Shown here in pieces: positions 25,163 to 34,401 of a stretch of DNA of 64,000 bases. How positions within the stretch are numbered: position 1 is the first letter of the stretch; each line of letters begins with the position of its first letter. A program made the translations under genes and the position numbers. The stretch is from assembly GCA_014380615.1 (NCBI GenBank), contig JACMJM010000032.1, positions 1 to 64,000 on the forward strand. Reading direction: 5' to 3'. The notes beneath the pieces were generated by a model. That model made no database searches, had not been told where the DNA came from, and worked only from the letters and a program-made list of their open reading frames with translations. Source of the stretch: Sphingobacteriaceae bacterium (GTDB lineage: Bacteria > Bacteroidota > Bacteroidia > Sphingobacteriales > Sphingobacteriaceae).

Positions 25163-25483
25163 ATGGAGAATAAAGCAAAGAGCCTATTAATACTAGCGTT
25201 TGTACTGCTATTAGTAGGCTCTATAATTGGATTTATTTGGCAATACAAAGCACTTAAAGAAGCTAATGAAGATATTGCAAGAAAAGATTCACAAATTAAT
25301 CTGCTAGAAAGCACAGTTCAAGAGAAACAAGCACTATTAGAAAATGCTGAAAGTAAATTGAAGAAATGCCAATTCAATTTAGGCATTATACAAAGTAACA
25401 ATTGGGATTTAGAAAACAGGAATATGAATTTGAAACAACAAGAAAGGATTCGGAAGACAGAAGACTTTTTCAATGGAAATTAA
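25163..25483 (+). CDS. Small membrane protein with coiled coil (element cargo)
   Basis: 106 residues. A membrane helix (about 7-28, LLILAFVLLLVGSIIGFIWQ) is followed by a long coiled coil (about 30-100, KEANEDIARKDSQINLLEST). The layout resembles spanin-like or septum-type bitopic proteins but no family is recognised. It lies 12 bases after the exported protein gene. Confidence 0.7.
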   Translation: MENKAKSLLILAFVLLLVGSIIGFIWQYKALKEANEDIARKDSQINLLESTVQEKQALLENAESKLKKCQFNLGIIQSNNWDLENRNMNLKQQERIRKTEDFFNGN

Positions 25484-25494
25484 CTTAAATAAAT

Positions 25495-25575
25495 ATGGCA
25501 AAACAAACAGATGATTTGAAGTGGCTAATATTACTGATAGTGATATTAACCCTAGGACAACAATGTAAAGGATAA
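25495..25575 (+). CDS. 26-residue hydrophobic peptide (element)
   Basis: ATG 25495 to TAA 25575, 11 bases after the previous stop. The peptide MAKQTDDLKWLILLIVILTL ends GQQCKG. A hydrophobic helix next to a Cys suggests a short lipoprotein- or lysis-type peptide, though the Cys comes late and the context is unproven. Too short to call firmly. Confidence 0.4.
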   Translation: MAKQTDDLKWLILLIVILTLGQQCKG

Positions 25576-25633
25576 TTAAGCAATAGCTATTTTTCCTCTA
25601 TAAGAATGATAACTGAATATTAACAGGTCATTT

Positions 25634-25652
25634 GTTTGAATGTAGTTTGAAT
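25634..25652 (+). promoter_or_regulatory. Paired arm-type sites near attR
   Basis: GTTTGAAT at 25634-25641 and 25645-25652, again stepped by 11 bases and framed by TTT before and RAC after, as at the left end. It ends 47 bases before attR. Confidence 0.6.
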
Positions 25653-25699
25653 AACAATTAAATAAACACCAATAAACAAGCATAGAGAATACTCTAAAG

Positions 25700-25758
25700 G
25701 GTTCAGAGCATCTGCCTTACAAGCAGAGGGTCACTGGTTCGAACCCAGTATCTCCCAC
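25700..25758 (+). repeat. attR: 59-base direct repeat, displaced tRNA 3' end
   Basis: Exact copy of 20166-20224 without a 5' tRNA half; it is the original chromosomal 3' end of the tRNA, pushed right by integration. It is followed directly by the original terminator at 25759. Confidence 0.93.
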
Positions 25759-25793
25759 AAAGCCTCAGAGAAATCTGGGGCTTTTGTATTTTT
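25759..25793 (+). terminator. Original tRNA-Val terminator (first copy)
   Basis: Arms AAAGCCTCAGA (25759-25769) and TCTGGGGCTTT (25774-25784) around a GAAA tetraloop, then TGTATTTTT. It starts directly after the displaced tRNA 3' end. Two further copies occur at 26101 and 26448. Confidence 0.85.
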
Positions 25794-25797
25794 ACCT

Positions 25798-26447
<650 letters not shown>

Positions 26448-26475
26448 AAAGCCTCAGAGAAATTTGGGGCTTTGG
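26448..26475 (+). terminator. tRNA-type terminator, copy 3
   Basis: Arms 26448-26458 and 26463-26473 with one C-to-T change, GAAA loop, weak T-run (TTTGGTG). It lies 347 bases from copy 2; the five-base difference from the first interval equals the deletion in cassette 1. Confidence 0.7.
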
Positions 26476-26559
26476 TGTTTATATCAACAGCGTGGTTCTT
26501 TACTCTTCCAGATAATTAGCTATAATTGTTATTCAAACCATTATCGATTTTAAACCATC

Positions 26560-28875
26560 ATGAACCTTGTTAAGCCACTTGTTTGTTTTCTAGTTTGTAG
26601 CATTAGTTTTTCTTTAAACGCACAACAGTCATCAGATGACCTCAAAATCTGGTTCAGTCATCCAGCCGGAAACTGGAATGAAGCTTTACCTGTAGGCAAT
26701 GGCCGACTTGGGGCAATGGTTTTTGGATATGCCTTATCCGAACGCCTGCAGCTTAATGAAGAAACGGTGTGGTCGGGGCAACCCAAAGATTTTGTAAACC
26801 CTGAAGCTAAAGCCGCATTACCGGTTATTAGAAAATTGCTTTTTGATGGAAAGTACGCCGAAGCACAAAAGCTGGCTCAGGAAAAGATGATGGGGAAGGG
26901 TAAACAGGAAGCTAGCTATCAAACCCTTGGCGATATGCTGATCGATATGGAAGTTCCGCAAAACGCACGAGAAAATATTACTAATTACCGACGGGAACTA
27001 AATCTCGAAACTGCGATATCGAAAGTGGTTTTCACTGCGGGAAATACAATCTATACCAGAGAGGTTTTTTCTTCAAAGCCTGGTGAGGCATTGCTCGTAA
27101 GATTAACTGCGAGCAGGCCAGGATCATTAACATTTAATCTAAAACTTCAACGGCCAGGCAATAAAGCATTAATCCAATATTCGGATAACGGAATAAGCCT
27201 GTCTGAACATACTAATAACGGGATAGGAGTGAAGCTTGTTTCAAAAACTAGCGTAATGAATGAAGGCGGTACCGTTGAGGCAAAGTCTACGCATCTGCAT
27301 ATAGAAAAGGCCGACGCCGTGACGATCCTTTTAACAGCAAATACTAATTACTGGAAAGGTGATCCGGAAACATTGTCGCAAGCTCAATTAAGCAAGGCAT
27401 TAACTACCTCTTACCAGAATCACCTTGATGCACACATTGCCGATTATCAAAAATACTTTAAGCGTGTCGACCTCGATCTGGGGCAAACCAACGCGACTTA
27501 TTTTCCTACCGACACCCGATTGGCTGCCTTGCAAAGCGGAAACATTGATCCCCAGCTTATTAAATTGTATTATCAATTTGGTCGTTATTTGCTAATCAGT
27601 AGCTCAAGGCCGGGCGATTTGCCTTCAAACCTGCAAGGGATCTGGTCCGACGGATTATCTGCGCCATGGTCGGCAGATTACCATATTAACATAAATATTC
27701 AAATGAATTACTGGCTGGCAGAACAGACGAATTTGTCTGAAATGCACCAGCCGTTTTTCGATTTTATCAATGCGCTTCGCCCGGATGGAAGAAAAACGGC
27801 AAAGGATATGTATGGTATGAAGGGAATTGTAGCCCATTATACAACGGATGCCTGGCTTTTTACTGAAACATCAGGTAACGTAAAATGGGCCATGTGGCCA
27901 ATGGGTTTAGGCTGGAGTGCCCAACACCTGTGGGAGCATTATCTGTTTACCGAGGATAAAAAACTGCTGGCGCAGCACTATCCGATTATGAAAGAGGCTG
28001 CTGAGTTTTATGTGAGCTGGCTGACAGAAAATCCGGTAACTAAGCAATTGGTATCGGGCCCTTCTACTTCGCCTGAAAATGCTTTTCTAACAAAGAGCGG
28101 CGAATCCGCTACGATGGTAATGGGGCCAACCATGGATCATATGATTATAAGAGACTTGTTTGAAAATACTATCGCGGCAAGTAAAATTCTGAGAAAAGAT
28201 GAATCCTTTCGCCGGAGTTTGGAAAATAAATTAACCCAGCTGGCGCCTACAAGGATAGGTAGCGATGGCCGGATTATGGAATGGACGGAAGAGTTTAAAG
28301 AGCCGGAGCCCGGGCACCGCCATATTTCGCATTTATTTGGCCTGCATCCCGGAAGGCAGATTACCAGCCAGAAAAGTCCGGAGCTATTAACGGCCGCCCG
28401 TAAAACCATAGATTTTCGTCTCGCAAACGGAGGCGGGCATACCGGCTGGAGCCGTGCATGGATCATAAACTTTTTCGCAAGACTGCAAGACGGGGCCGAG
28501 GCCTATAAAAACCTGATCGCTCTTCTGCAAAAATCTACGCTGCCTAATCTTTTTGATACGCATCCCCCGTTCCAGATAGACGGTAATTTCGGAGCCACAG
28601 CTGGAATCACCGAAATGCTTTTGCAAAGCCATAGCGGCGAGGTTCACGTGCTTCCAGCCTTGCCACTGGCGTGGCAAAAGGGATATATTCATGGGCTTTC
28701 GGCAAGAGGTGGTTTTGATATAGATATAGACTGGACAGAGGGCCGACTGGAAAAACTTACCGTTCTTTCAAAGCTTGGAAATCCATGCATCATAAGGTAT
28801 AAAGATCAAGCCTTAAAAATCTCTACGGTTAAGGGCAAATCCTATACTTTTGATTCGTTGTTAAGGCCACTTTAG
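26560..28875 (+). CDS. GH95-family alpha-L-fucosidase (exported)
   Basis: 771 residues with signal peptide (MNLVKPLVCFLVCSISFSLN, cleaved before AQQSS). N-terminal GH95/65-type beta domain opens WFSHPAGNWNEALPVGNGRL, then an (alpha/alpha)6 barrel. Segments corresponding to the GH95 active site are present: HININIQMNYW (paired Asn), GPSTSPENAF (acid Glu), GHTGWSRAW and FQIDGNFGATAG (Asp). These inverting enzymes remove alpha-1,2-fucose or the related alpha-L-galactose from plant or host glycans. Along with the GH29 remnant and PL11 lyase that follow, it suggests breakdown of fucosylated pectin such as rhamnogalacturonan. Confidence 0.93.
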   Translation: MNLVKPLVCFLVCSISFSLNAQQSSDDLKIWFSHPAGNWNEALPVGNGRLGAMVFGYALSERLQLNEETVWSGQPKDFVNPEAKAALPVIRKLLFDGKYAEAQKLAQEKMMGKGKQEASYQTLGDMLIDMEVPQNARENITNYRRELNLETAISKVVFTAGNTIYTREVFSSKPGEALLVRLTASRPGSLTFNLKLQRPGNKALIQYSDNGISLSEHTNNGIGVKLVSKTSVMNEGGTVEAKSTHLHIEKADAVTILLTANTNYWKGDPETLSQAQLSKALTTSYQNHLDAHIADYQKYFKRVDLDLGQTNATYFPTDTRLAALQSGNIDPQLIKLYYQFGRYLLISSSRPGDLPSNLQGIWSDGLSAPWSADYHININIQMNYWLAEQTNLSEMHQPFFDFINALRPDGRKTAKDMYGMKGIVAHYTTDAWLFTETSGNVKWAMWPMGLGWSAQHLWEHYLFTEDKKLLAQHYPIMKEAAEFYVSWLTENPVTKQLVSGPSTSPENAFLTKSGESATMVMGPTMDHMIIRDLFENTIAASKILRKDESFRRSLENKLTQLAPTRIGSDGRIMEWTEEFKEPEPGHRHISHLFGLHPGRQITSQKSPELLTAARKTIDFRLANGGGHTGWSRAWIINFFARLQDGAEAYKNLIALLQKSTLPNLFDTHPPFQIDGNFGATAGITEMLLQSHSGEVHVLPALPLAWQKGYIHGLSARGGFDIDIDWTEGRLEKLTVLSKLGNPCIIRYKDQALKISTVKGKSYTFDSLLRPL

Positions 28876-28895
28876 ATACAAAATGCCCCCTCTTT

Positions 28896-28928
28896 CTTTA
28901 GCTATGTAAAATAGCTGCATAGCTAAAG
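28896..28928. terminator. Hairpin between convergent GH95 gene and small minus-strand genes
   Basis: Perfect 11-base arms CTTTAGCTATG (28896-28906) and CATAGCTAAAG (28918-28928) just after the GH95 stop. No T-run follows, so termination is inferred from position only. Confidence 0.5.
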
Positions 28929-28975
28929 ATAATATTCTCACCAAGCAATAATAGTATAAAGCCCGAAAACAAAGA

Positions 28976-28992
28976 AAGGCCTTAAAGGCCTT
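28976..28992 (-). terminator. Short hairpin after the 78-residue gene
   Basis: AAGGCC and GGCCTT arms (28976-28981 and 28987-28992) with TCTTTG following on the minus strand, 27 bases past the stop at 29019. A weak but well-placed terminator. Confidence 0.45.
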
Positions 28993-29018
28993 AAAATTCT
29001 GTTCTATAAGCGAAACCC

Positions 29019-29255
29019 TTAAAGTTTTTCATTTAATAGTTCGTGTATTTCTTCCTTATCCAACTGAAGTAGAAGCGATCCGAAAAAAACCGCCGTTTTA
29101 TCCTGAGCCTGGAATCGTTGCAATACCGCACGCCTTATTTGATTATGGTCTAATTTGCCTTCGTTAAATGATCTTTTTATAAATTCAATCAATGCATTGC
29201 CCCCGTTATCCTTGTTCTGCTCCAGATAACCCGAAACCGTAGTCTTAACATCCAT
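29019..29255 (-). CDS. Small helical protein of unknown function
   Basis: 78 residues, no recognised family, charged and all-helical: GNALIEFIKRSFNEGKLDHN, RRAVLQRFQAQDKT, LLLQLDKEEIHELLNEKL. No signal or membrane segment. It follows a 44-residue membrane protein on the same strand after 12 bases, forming a two-gene unit. Confidence 0.65.
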   Translation of the reverse strand: MDVKTTVSGYLEQNKDNGGNALIEFIKRSFNEGKLDHNQIRRAVLQRFQAQDKTAVFFGSLLLQLDKEEIHELLNEKL

Positions 29256-29267
29256 TATCTCCTGCCC

Positions 29268-29402
29268 TTAAAATGATGTATAAATTGAAATTGATAAAAC
29301 CAGAATGGTTAAAATGATATACATAAGAATATCAAATTTCCTGTTTTGATCAGCACTGAATTTATGCTTGTGATGGTTTGAGGTGTAGGTTTTAACAATC
29401 AT
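29268..29402 (-). CDS. 44-residue membrane protein
   Basis: ATG at 29402 to TAA at 29268. The N-terminus is His/Lys-rich (MIVKTYTSNHHKHKFSADQN), followed by one membrane helix (YIILTILVLSISIY). It is 12 bases upstream of the 78-residue gene on the same strand, so probably co-transcribed. Conserved position and composition support it; function unknown. Confidence 0.6.
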   Translation of the reverse strand: MIVKTYTSNHHKHKFSADQNRKFDILMYIILTILVLSISIYTSF

Positions 29403-29680
29403 AGAATATATTTTTAATGCGAATTGTTATTAGCAATTCTCAGACCAAACCCGAATATTGAAATCGGGAGATAAAAATTTTCATAATATGAAAAAAACGG
29501 AAGGTTTAATTTAGTGCGCCTTTGGATATGAACGAAAAACAGAGCAGGTGTGTACAAATTTTAATTCACAGTTGCGCAAAGCAACGCGTTCTTTTTCAAG
29601 GCATTCCGTCTGTAACTTTTTTAACTATATTTCGACTTTTTCTTTAGGATAGGTAAATTGGCCGGGTAACCAATTAACCG

Positions 29681-30250
29681 ATGCGAATTAAATCAGTTAT
29701 AATAATTGTCTCCCTGTGTAGTTTTATCGCCTCATCTGGTAATGCTCAAACTAACTTTCGAGGCAAAAAGTACACTACCTCCGCCGAACTGATTAACGCG
29801 CTGATTGATACAGTAAGTAATACTCCTGACCGGGATTTTAATGTGGGCGGTTGGATAGATAAAGCTACCCTAAACAATAAGAGTTTATTTGAAGGCTTAA
29901 GTAAATGGCTGGGCATTTTTGGCGAAGGCATTTATAACACTACTCCCTGGAATATTAATCGGGAGAACGCTCTGTCGGGCAGGCAAACCGTCGACGTGCG
30001 CTTCACAAAGAAAAATAACAATGTATACGTTTTTGTAAAGAGCTTTAAGGATGCGGATATTTTGATTCATTCTTTCTCAACCGCCGCAAACGTTAAACCT
30101 ATCAATTCTATAACATTGCTCGGATCTACAGAACGCATTTCATGGGAACAGAAAGAAGAGGGATTGCTGATAGAAAAACCTGAAGTCTTTCCCTCAGACG
30201 CGGCCCTTATTTTTAAATTAACTTTTCAGGAATACTATAAGGCTCCTTAG
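29681..30250 (+). CDS. GH29 fucosidase remnant: signal peptide joined to C-terminal part
   Basis: 189 residues. Signal peptide (MRIKSVIIIVSLCSFIASSG, cleaved after NAQ), then sequence that reads like the end of a GH29 alpha-L-fucosidase: a segment resembling LLLNIGPxxDG is worn down to RDFNVGGWIDKATLNN, followed by LSKWLGIFGEGIYNTTPW (compare GEWLKVNGEAIYGTRPW) and the C-terminal beta sandwich. The catalytic barrel of about 300 residues with its nucleophile Asp is absent. It is a deletion derivative, either inactive or a stand-alone beta-sandwich domain. It lies nine bases ahead of the PL11 gene. Confidence 0.65.
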   Translation: MRIKSVIIIVSLCSFIASSGNAQTNFRGKKYTTSAELINALIDTVSNTPDRDFNVGGWIDKATLNNKSLFEGLSKWLGIFGEGIYNTTPWNINRENALSGRQTVDVRFTKKNNNVYVFVKSFKDADILIHSFSTAANVKPINSITLLGSTERISWEQKEEGLLIEKPEVFPSDAALIFKLTFQEYYKAP

Positions 30251-30259
30251 ATCAATCCT

Positions 30260-32107
30260 ATGAATTTTAAGATACCATTGCTTTCAGTTTTAGTACTCAT
30301 GTATTTCAACACATCTGCCCAAAGGCAAATGGAAAGATTAACACGTGGCCTGGTGGCTGTTAACAAAGGCGGCGATTCTGTTTATGTTGGATGGAGGCTT
30401 TTTGCTACCGATCCTGATAATATTTCGTTTAACCTTTACAGATCTTCGGGATCTGCTAAGGCACTTAAACTTAATAAGAAACCCATAACCGAAAGCACCA
30501 ATTATGTCGATATAAAAGTAGACCCAAATAAACCGACTACTTATTTTGTAAAAGCGCTGATTGATGGGAAAGAAAGGGAAGTAAGTAAACCGTTTACCTT
30601 GCCTGCTAATGCTCCGGCCCAGCAGTATTTGAATATCCCCTTAAAAACACCTCAAGGCTATAGCCCGAATGATGCTTCTGCTGCCGACCTCGACGGCGAT
30701 GGCGAATACGAATTAGTGGTGCATATGGCTGGTCGCGGCCGCGATACACCTGCAAACGGTTTTACCGATCCGGCAATTTTTCAAGCCTATAAAATGGATG
30801 GTACCCTGTTATGGGAAATTAATCTGGGTAAAAATATTCGCGAAGGTGCTCATTACACCCAATTTATGGTATACGATCTGGATGGAGACGGACGCGCGGA
30901 ATTTTCATGTAAAACCGGAGACGGCACTAAAGACGGACTAGGCAAATTCGTCGGAGATTCTTCAAAAGACTGGAGAAATAATCAGGGAAAAATAATTGCA
31001 GGCCCCGAATACTTTACTGTCTTTAGCGGGAGAACGGGGGCTGCCTTAGCTTCTGCGGAATACATTCCTAATCGCTATCCCACAAACGGCTGGGGTGGAG
31101 TTGGCGGAAATTCAGGTAATGATGATAACGCAAACCGCGTTGACCGGATGCTTGCCTGCGTGGCATATTTAGATGGGATTAGGCCGAGCGTAATTATGTG
31201 CCGTGGTTATTACGGACGGTCTGTTCTGGCCGCATGGGATTACAGAAACGGTAAGCTAAGTTCGAGATGGGTGTTTGATTCTCAAAACGGGCAAAACCCG
31301 TATTCGGGAATGGGATACCATTCGGTAAGCGTTGCTGATGTGGATAATGATGGTAAAGATGAAATAGTATACGGGGCAATGGTGGTGGATGATAATGGGA
31401 AAGGATTATTTACAACCGGATTGAGGCATGGAGATGCCTTGCACGTGAGTGACCTTGATCCAACCAAGCCAGGACTGGAAGTATTCGGTATCCATGAAAA
31501 TGAAACTAACGCCCACGGGCCAGGTGCGGCACTTTTTAATGCGCTTACAGGCGAAATTTATTGGACAGGCTCGAAAGGTCAGGATGTTGGAAGGGGGGTA
31601 GCCGCTGATATTGATCCCTCCAGTCCGGGAGCCGAATGCTGGTGGTCGGGATCGAGAAGCCTGAGAAGCATTAAAGGCGACAGTATCGGGCCCAATCCTT
31701 CGTCAACTAATTTCCTTGTTTGGTGGGATGGAGATCTATCGCGCGAATTACTTGACGGCAACCATGTAGATAAGTACAAAAAGGGAAGGATATTTACTGC
31801 CGAGGGTTGCAGGTCTAACAACGGCACCAAATCAACTCCGGCCCTTAGTGCAGATTTATTTGGCGACTGGCGCGAAGAAATAGTGTTCAGAACGGAGGAT
31901 AATAATAATCTGCGGATCTATACCACTACTATTCCAACCCGGCATCGAATTTATACATTAATGCACGACCCGCAGTACCGCCTGAGTATTGCGTGGCAGA
32001 ACGTAGGCTATAATCAACCGCCGCACCCGGGTTTTTTTCTGGGTACAGATATGACTAAGCCACCAAAGCCGAACATTAAATTTATACCGGCAACACTTTC
32101 TAAGTAA
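30260..32107 (+). CDS. PL11-family rhamnogalacturonan lyase (exported)
   Basis: 615 residues with N-terminal signal peptide (ending near TSAQ). It opens with the PL11 fibronectin-like domain (QMERLTRGLVAVNKGGDSVY, GWRLFATDPDNISFNLYR), then an eight-bladed propeller with Asp-rich calcium loops: ADLDGDGEYELVVH, YDLDGDGRAEFSCKTGDG, ADVDNDGKDEIVYG. Such enzymes (YesW/YesX type) cleave the rhamnose-galacturonate backbone of pectin by beta-elimination. Length is normal for the family. It pairs functionally with the fucosidase-type genes upstream. Confidence 0.93.
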   Translation: MNFKIPLLSVLVLMYFNTSAQRQMERLTRGLVAVNKGGDSVYVGWRLFATDPDNISFNLYRSSGSAKALKLNKKPITESTNYVDIKVDPNKPTTYFVKALIDGKEREVSKPFTLPANAPAQQYLNIPLKTPQGYSPNDASAADLDGDGEYELVVHMAGRGRDTPANGFTDPAIFQAYKMDGTLLWEINLGKNIREGAHYTQFMVYDLDGDGRAEFSCKTGDGTKDGLGKFVGDSSKDWRNNQGKIIAGPEYFTVFSGRTGAALASAEYIPNRYPTNGWGGVGGNSGNDDNANRVDRMLACVAYLDGIRPSVIMCRGYYGRSVLAAWDYRNGKLSSRWVFDSQNGQNPYSGMGYHSVSVADVDNDGKDEIVYGAMVVDDNGKGLFTTGLRHGDALHVSDLDPTKPGLEVFGIHENETNAHGPGAALFNALTGEIYWTGSKGQDVGRGVAADIDPSSPGAECWWSGSRSLRSIKGDSIGPNPSSTNFLVWWDGDLSRELLDGNHVDKYKKGRIFTAEGCRSNNGTKSTPALSADLFGDWREEIVFRTEDNNNLRIYTTTIPTRHRIYTLMHDPQYRLSIAWQNVGYNQPPHPGFFLGTDMTKPPKPNIKFIPATLSK

Positions 32108-32162
32108 GTGTTAATATGTGTTAAAAATTAATACCAGCGGTTACATAAACTTACTTTTATGT

Positions 32163-32882
32163 ATGCGTTTGTTGGTAATATACACCTTTGTATTTTTGCT
32201 GGTATGTGTTGGCGCAAATGCTCAAGGCATATTGGAGGGAAGAGTATTTGACTATAATACCAATCTTCCTCTTAATAAAGTAAACGTCTCAAATGTCAAC
32301 TCTGGCCGGATTGTTTTAAGTGATTCTACCGGGCGATTTAAAGTTAGAGCCCAAAAGGGCGATGTGCTTGCTCTTCACTTATCCGGATATGTACCAGATA
32401 CTGTGCTGCTATTAGATCTTAATCCCCGCGAGTTTCATCTTCAGATAAAGGCTCATCAGCTTAACGCAGTTGAAATAAAGGGTGTTAAAATAAATTCTTC
32501 AACTTGGGTTGATGATGAATTTCACGGCCAAACGGCGCGGTACCAGTATAATAAAGATGGATCGCGTAAAGGAGGGCTCGTATTTAGGTTCTGGTATTGG
32601 AACAAAGATTCAAGAAAAGAGCGGCGCATGTTAGGGCGTTTAAAGAATTATGAACTTCAGGATGAAATCGACAGGTTATTTAATTTAGCGTTTATAGCCG
32701 AACATATTCCGCTCAAAGGAACCGATCTGTTAGATTTTAGAAGTCTGTATCGTCCCTCCGTGAAATTGTATAAGTCGCCCGGCTTTAATATGCTATTGTA
32801 TTTAAATGATTCTTATAGAGAATTTATCTCGCTGCCTCCCGAAAAAAGAAAACTTCCCCCGCTTGCGCCTTTTGCCCCATAG
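32163..32882 (+). CDS. Carboxypeptidase-regulatory-like domain protein (exported)
   Basis: 239 residues from ATG 32163, which starts a signal peptide (MRLLVIYTFVFLLVCVGANA); the frame upstream to 32118 is not signal-like. Residues about 22-105 form a CarboxypepD_reg-like beta sandwich (GILEGRVFDYNTNLPLNKVN, DSTGRFKVRAQKGD). The C-terminal half (about 110-239) is unrecognised, basic and ends in a Pro-rich tail KLPPLAPFAP. This family is common at the Bacteroidota cell surface with unknown roles. It lies 55 bases after PL11. Confidence 0.8.
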   Translation: MRLLVIYTFVFLLVCVGANAQGILEGRVFDYNTNLPLNKVNVSNVNSGRIVLSDSTGRFKVRAQKGDVLALHLSGYVPDTVLLLDLNPREFHLQIKAHQLNAVEIKGVKINSSTWVDDEFHGQTARYQYNKDGSRKGGLVFRFWYWNKDSRKERRMLGRLKNYELQDEIDRLFNLAFIAEHIPLKGTDLLDFRSLYRPSVKLYKSPGFNMLLYLNDSYREFISLPPEKRKLPPLAPFAP

Positions 32883-32948
32883 TTCCGGGGAAAGGGAAAA
32901 ATTGTAGATTTACCGGTAACTATTGGTTTACATTACTGTCAAATAATC

Positions 32949-34370
32949 ATGAATATTAACCTACCCATCAAAAAGGCAGTATTGCTTGTAATTATAACCA
33001 TTCAAACAGCACTCGTTTATTCACAAGTTTCGGTTCAAAGCGATACACCCTTGTCTCCCGCAGGTAAATGGGAAGGCAAATTGCAACTGCCCACAGCCTC
33101 TCTCAGAATATTTATTCAAATTGAAGAAACCGCTCCGGGAAAGTTTCGAGCCAGCCTGGCCAGCCCCGATCAGGGTGCTAACAATATTCCCGTTGAAAGT
33201 GTAAACTGGAGAAATGATAGTTTATTTCTTGATGTTAAGGCTGTAAACGGAACATACACAGCTAAATTATCTGCTGATAAGAAACAATTTGATGGAGTAT
33301 GGAAGCAGGGCCCGGCTGCTCTTCCTCTGGTTGTACAAAGGGTTGAGACACTTGAATTTTCGAAGAAGCGGCCGCAAGACCCGCAAAAACCTTATCCTTA
33401 TCGGGAAGAAGAAGTACAATATGAGAACAAAACCGCGGCAGTTAGTTTAGGCGCCACTCTTACTTTACCACAGGGAAAGGGCCCTTTCCCTGTGGTTGTA
33501 TTAATTTCCGGATCGGGTCCGCAAAATCGCGATTCGGAAATAATGGGACATAAACCTTTTCTCGTTATGGCAGATTACCTGACGCGCCTCGGAATAGCGG
33601 TTTTGCGGGTAGACGACAGAGGAGTTGGCAAGTCAACGGGCGACGCAGGCACGGCAACCAGCGCAGATAATGCCGGGGATGTTACCGCAAGTCTGAATTA
33701 TTTAAAAAGCAGGGCAGATATCGATAAGAAGAAAATCGGATTAATCGGGCACAGCGAAGGCGGAATGATTGCTCCTGTAGTAGCATCGCAATCTAAAGAT
33801 CTTGCTTTTGTGGTGCTTTTAGCAGGAGTGGGCTTGCCCGGAGATCAGTTGCACCGCAGGCAAATGGAAGATATAATGCGTATGGGCCAGGTAAGTGAGG
33901 GAGATATTCAAAAAATGCTTTCATTAAACGAGAAATTATACGCTGTAATTAAAGCAGAGAAAGGAACTGTCATCATCGAAGATAAATTAACTGAAGTGGT
34001 TAAAGCAACCGCTCCCGCGGATGCTGCGGGTATGGCGCAATTCGTTAAAGCCTTATCCCAGCCATGGCTCAGGTATTTTATCGGTTTTAACCCCGCGCCT
34101 TATCTTGAAAAAGTAAATTGTCCGGTTTTAGCACTCAACGGAAGTAAAGACATTCAGGTTGCGGCGAAGGAGAATCTGGCCGCAATTGAAAAGGCACTTA
34201 AACAGGGAGGGAATAAGAAGGTAACGGTAAAAGAAATTCCGGGCCTCAATCACTTGTTTCAAACTTCTAAAACGGGTAGCGTATTAGAATACTCAAGTAT
34301 TGATGAGACATTTTCCCCTGTCGCTTTAAAGATTATCGGCGACTGGATAGCGGAGATTGTGAAACTTTAG
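32949..34370 (+). CDS. Exported alpha/beta hydrolase (S33-like)
   Basis: 473 residues: signal peptide (ending near TALVYSQ), an N-terminal beta domain (about 30-135, PAGKWEGKLQLP), then a hydrolase domain with oxyanion segment LISGSGPQNRDSE, nucleophile Ser in GHSEGG, acid Asp in NGSKDIQV and His in GLNHLFQ. This two-domain layout is frequent in Bacteroidota and annotated as a serine aminopeptidase or ester hydrolase; the true substrate is unknown. Own transcription unit, 66 bases from the previous gene. Confidence 0.88.
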   Translation: MNINLPIKKAVLLVIITIQTALVYSQVSVQSDTPLSPAGKWEGKLQLPTASLRIFIQIEETAPGKFRASLASPDQGANNIPVESVNWRNDSLFLDVKAVNGTYTAKLSADKKQFDGVWKQGPAALPLVVQRVETLEFSKKRPQDPQKPYPYREEEVQYENKTAAVSLGATLTLPQGKGPFPVVVLISGSGPQNRDSEIMGHKPFLVMADYLTRLGIAVLRVDDRGVGKSTGDAGTATSADNAGDVTASLNYLKSRADIDKKKIGLIGHSEGGMIAPVVASQSKDLAFVVLLAGVGLPGDQLHRRQMEDIMRMGQVSEGDIQKMLSLNEKLYAVIKAEKGTVIIEDKLTEVVKATAPADAAGMAQFVKALSQPWLRYFIGFNPAPYLEKVNCPVLALNGSKDIQVAAKENLAAIEKALKQGGNKKVTVKEIPGLNHLFQTSKTGSVLEYSSIDETFSPVALKIIGDWIAEIVKL

Positions 34371-34401
34371 CCCGGCAGATGGCTGTTTCTAATTCGTTTT
34401 T

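Larger units (their letters stand above)
20166..25758 (+). mobile_element. Integrative element in tRNA-Val (phage-satellite-like)
   Basis: Bounded by exact 59-base direct repeats (20166-20224 and 25700-25758) made of the tRNA D-loop to 3' end. It contains integrase, an unknown 249-residue protein, a primase/helicase, a structured RNA region, an exported protein, a coiled-coil membrane protein and a lipoprotein-like peptide. The sequence is visibly richer in A+T than both flanks. No capsid, tail, relaxase or conjugation genes are seen. Integrase plus SF3-type helicase without structural genes is the hallmark of satellites or minimal integrative elements. Paired arm-type repeats at both ends support site-specific integration. 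Confidence 0.88.

Noticed and set aside
20166-25758. Complete prophage or conjugative element
   Set aside because: No capsid, tail, lysis, relaxase or coupling-protein genes are visible in the 5.5 kb.
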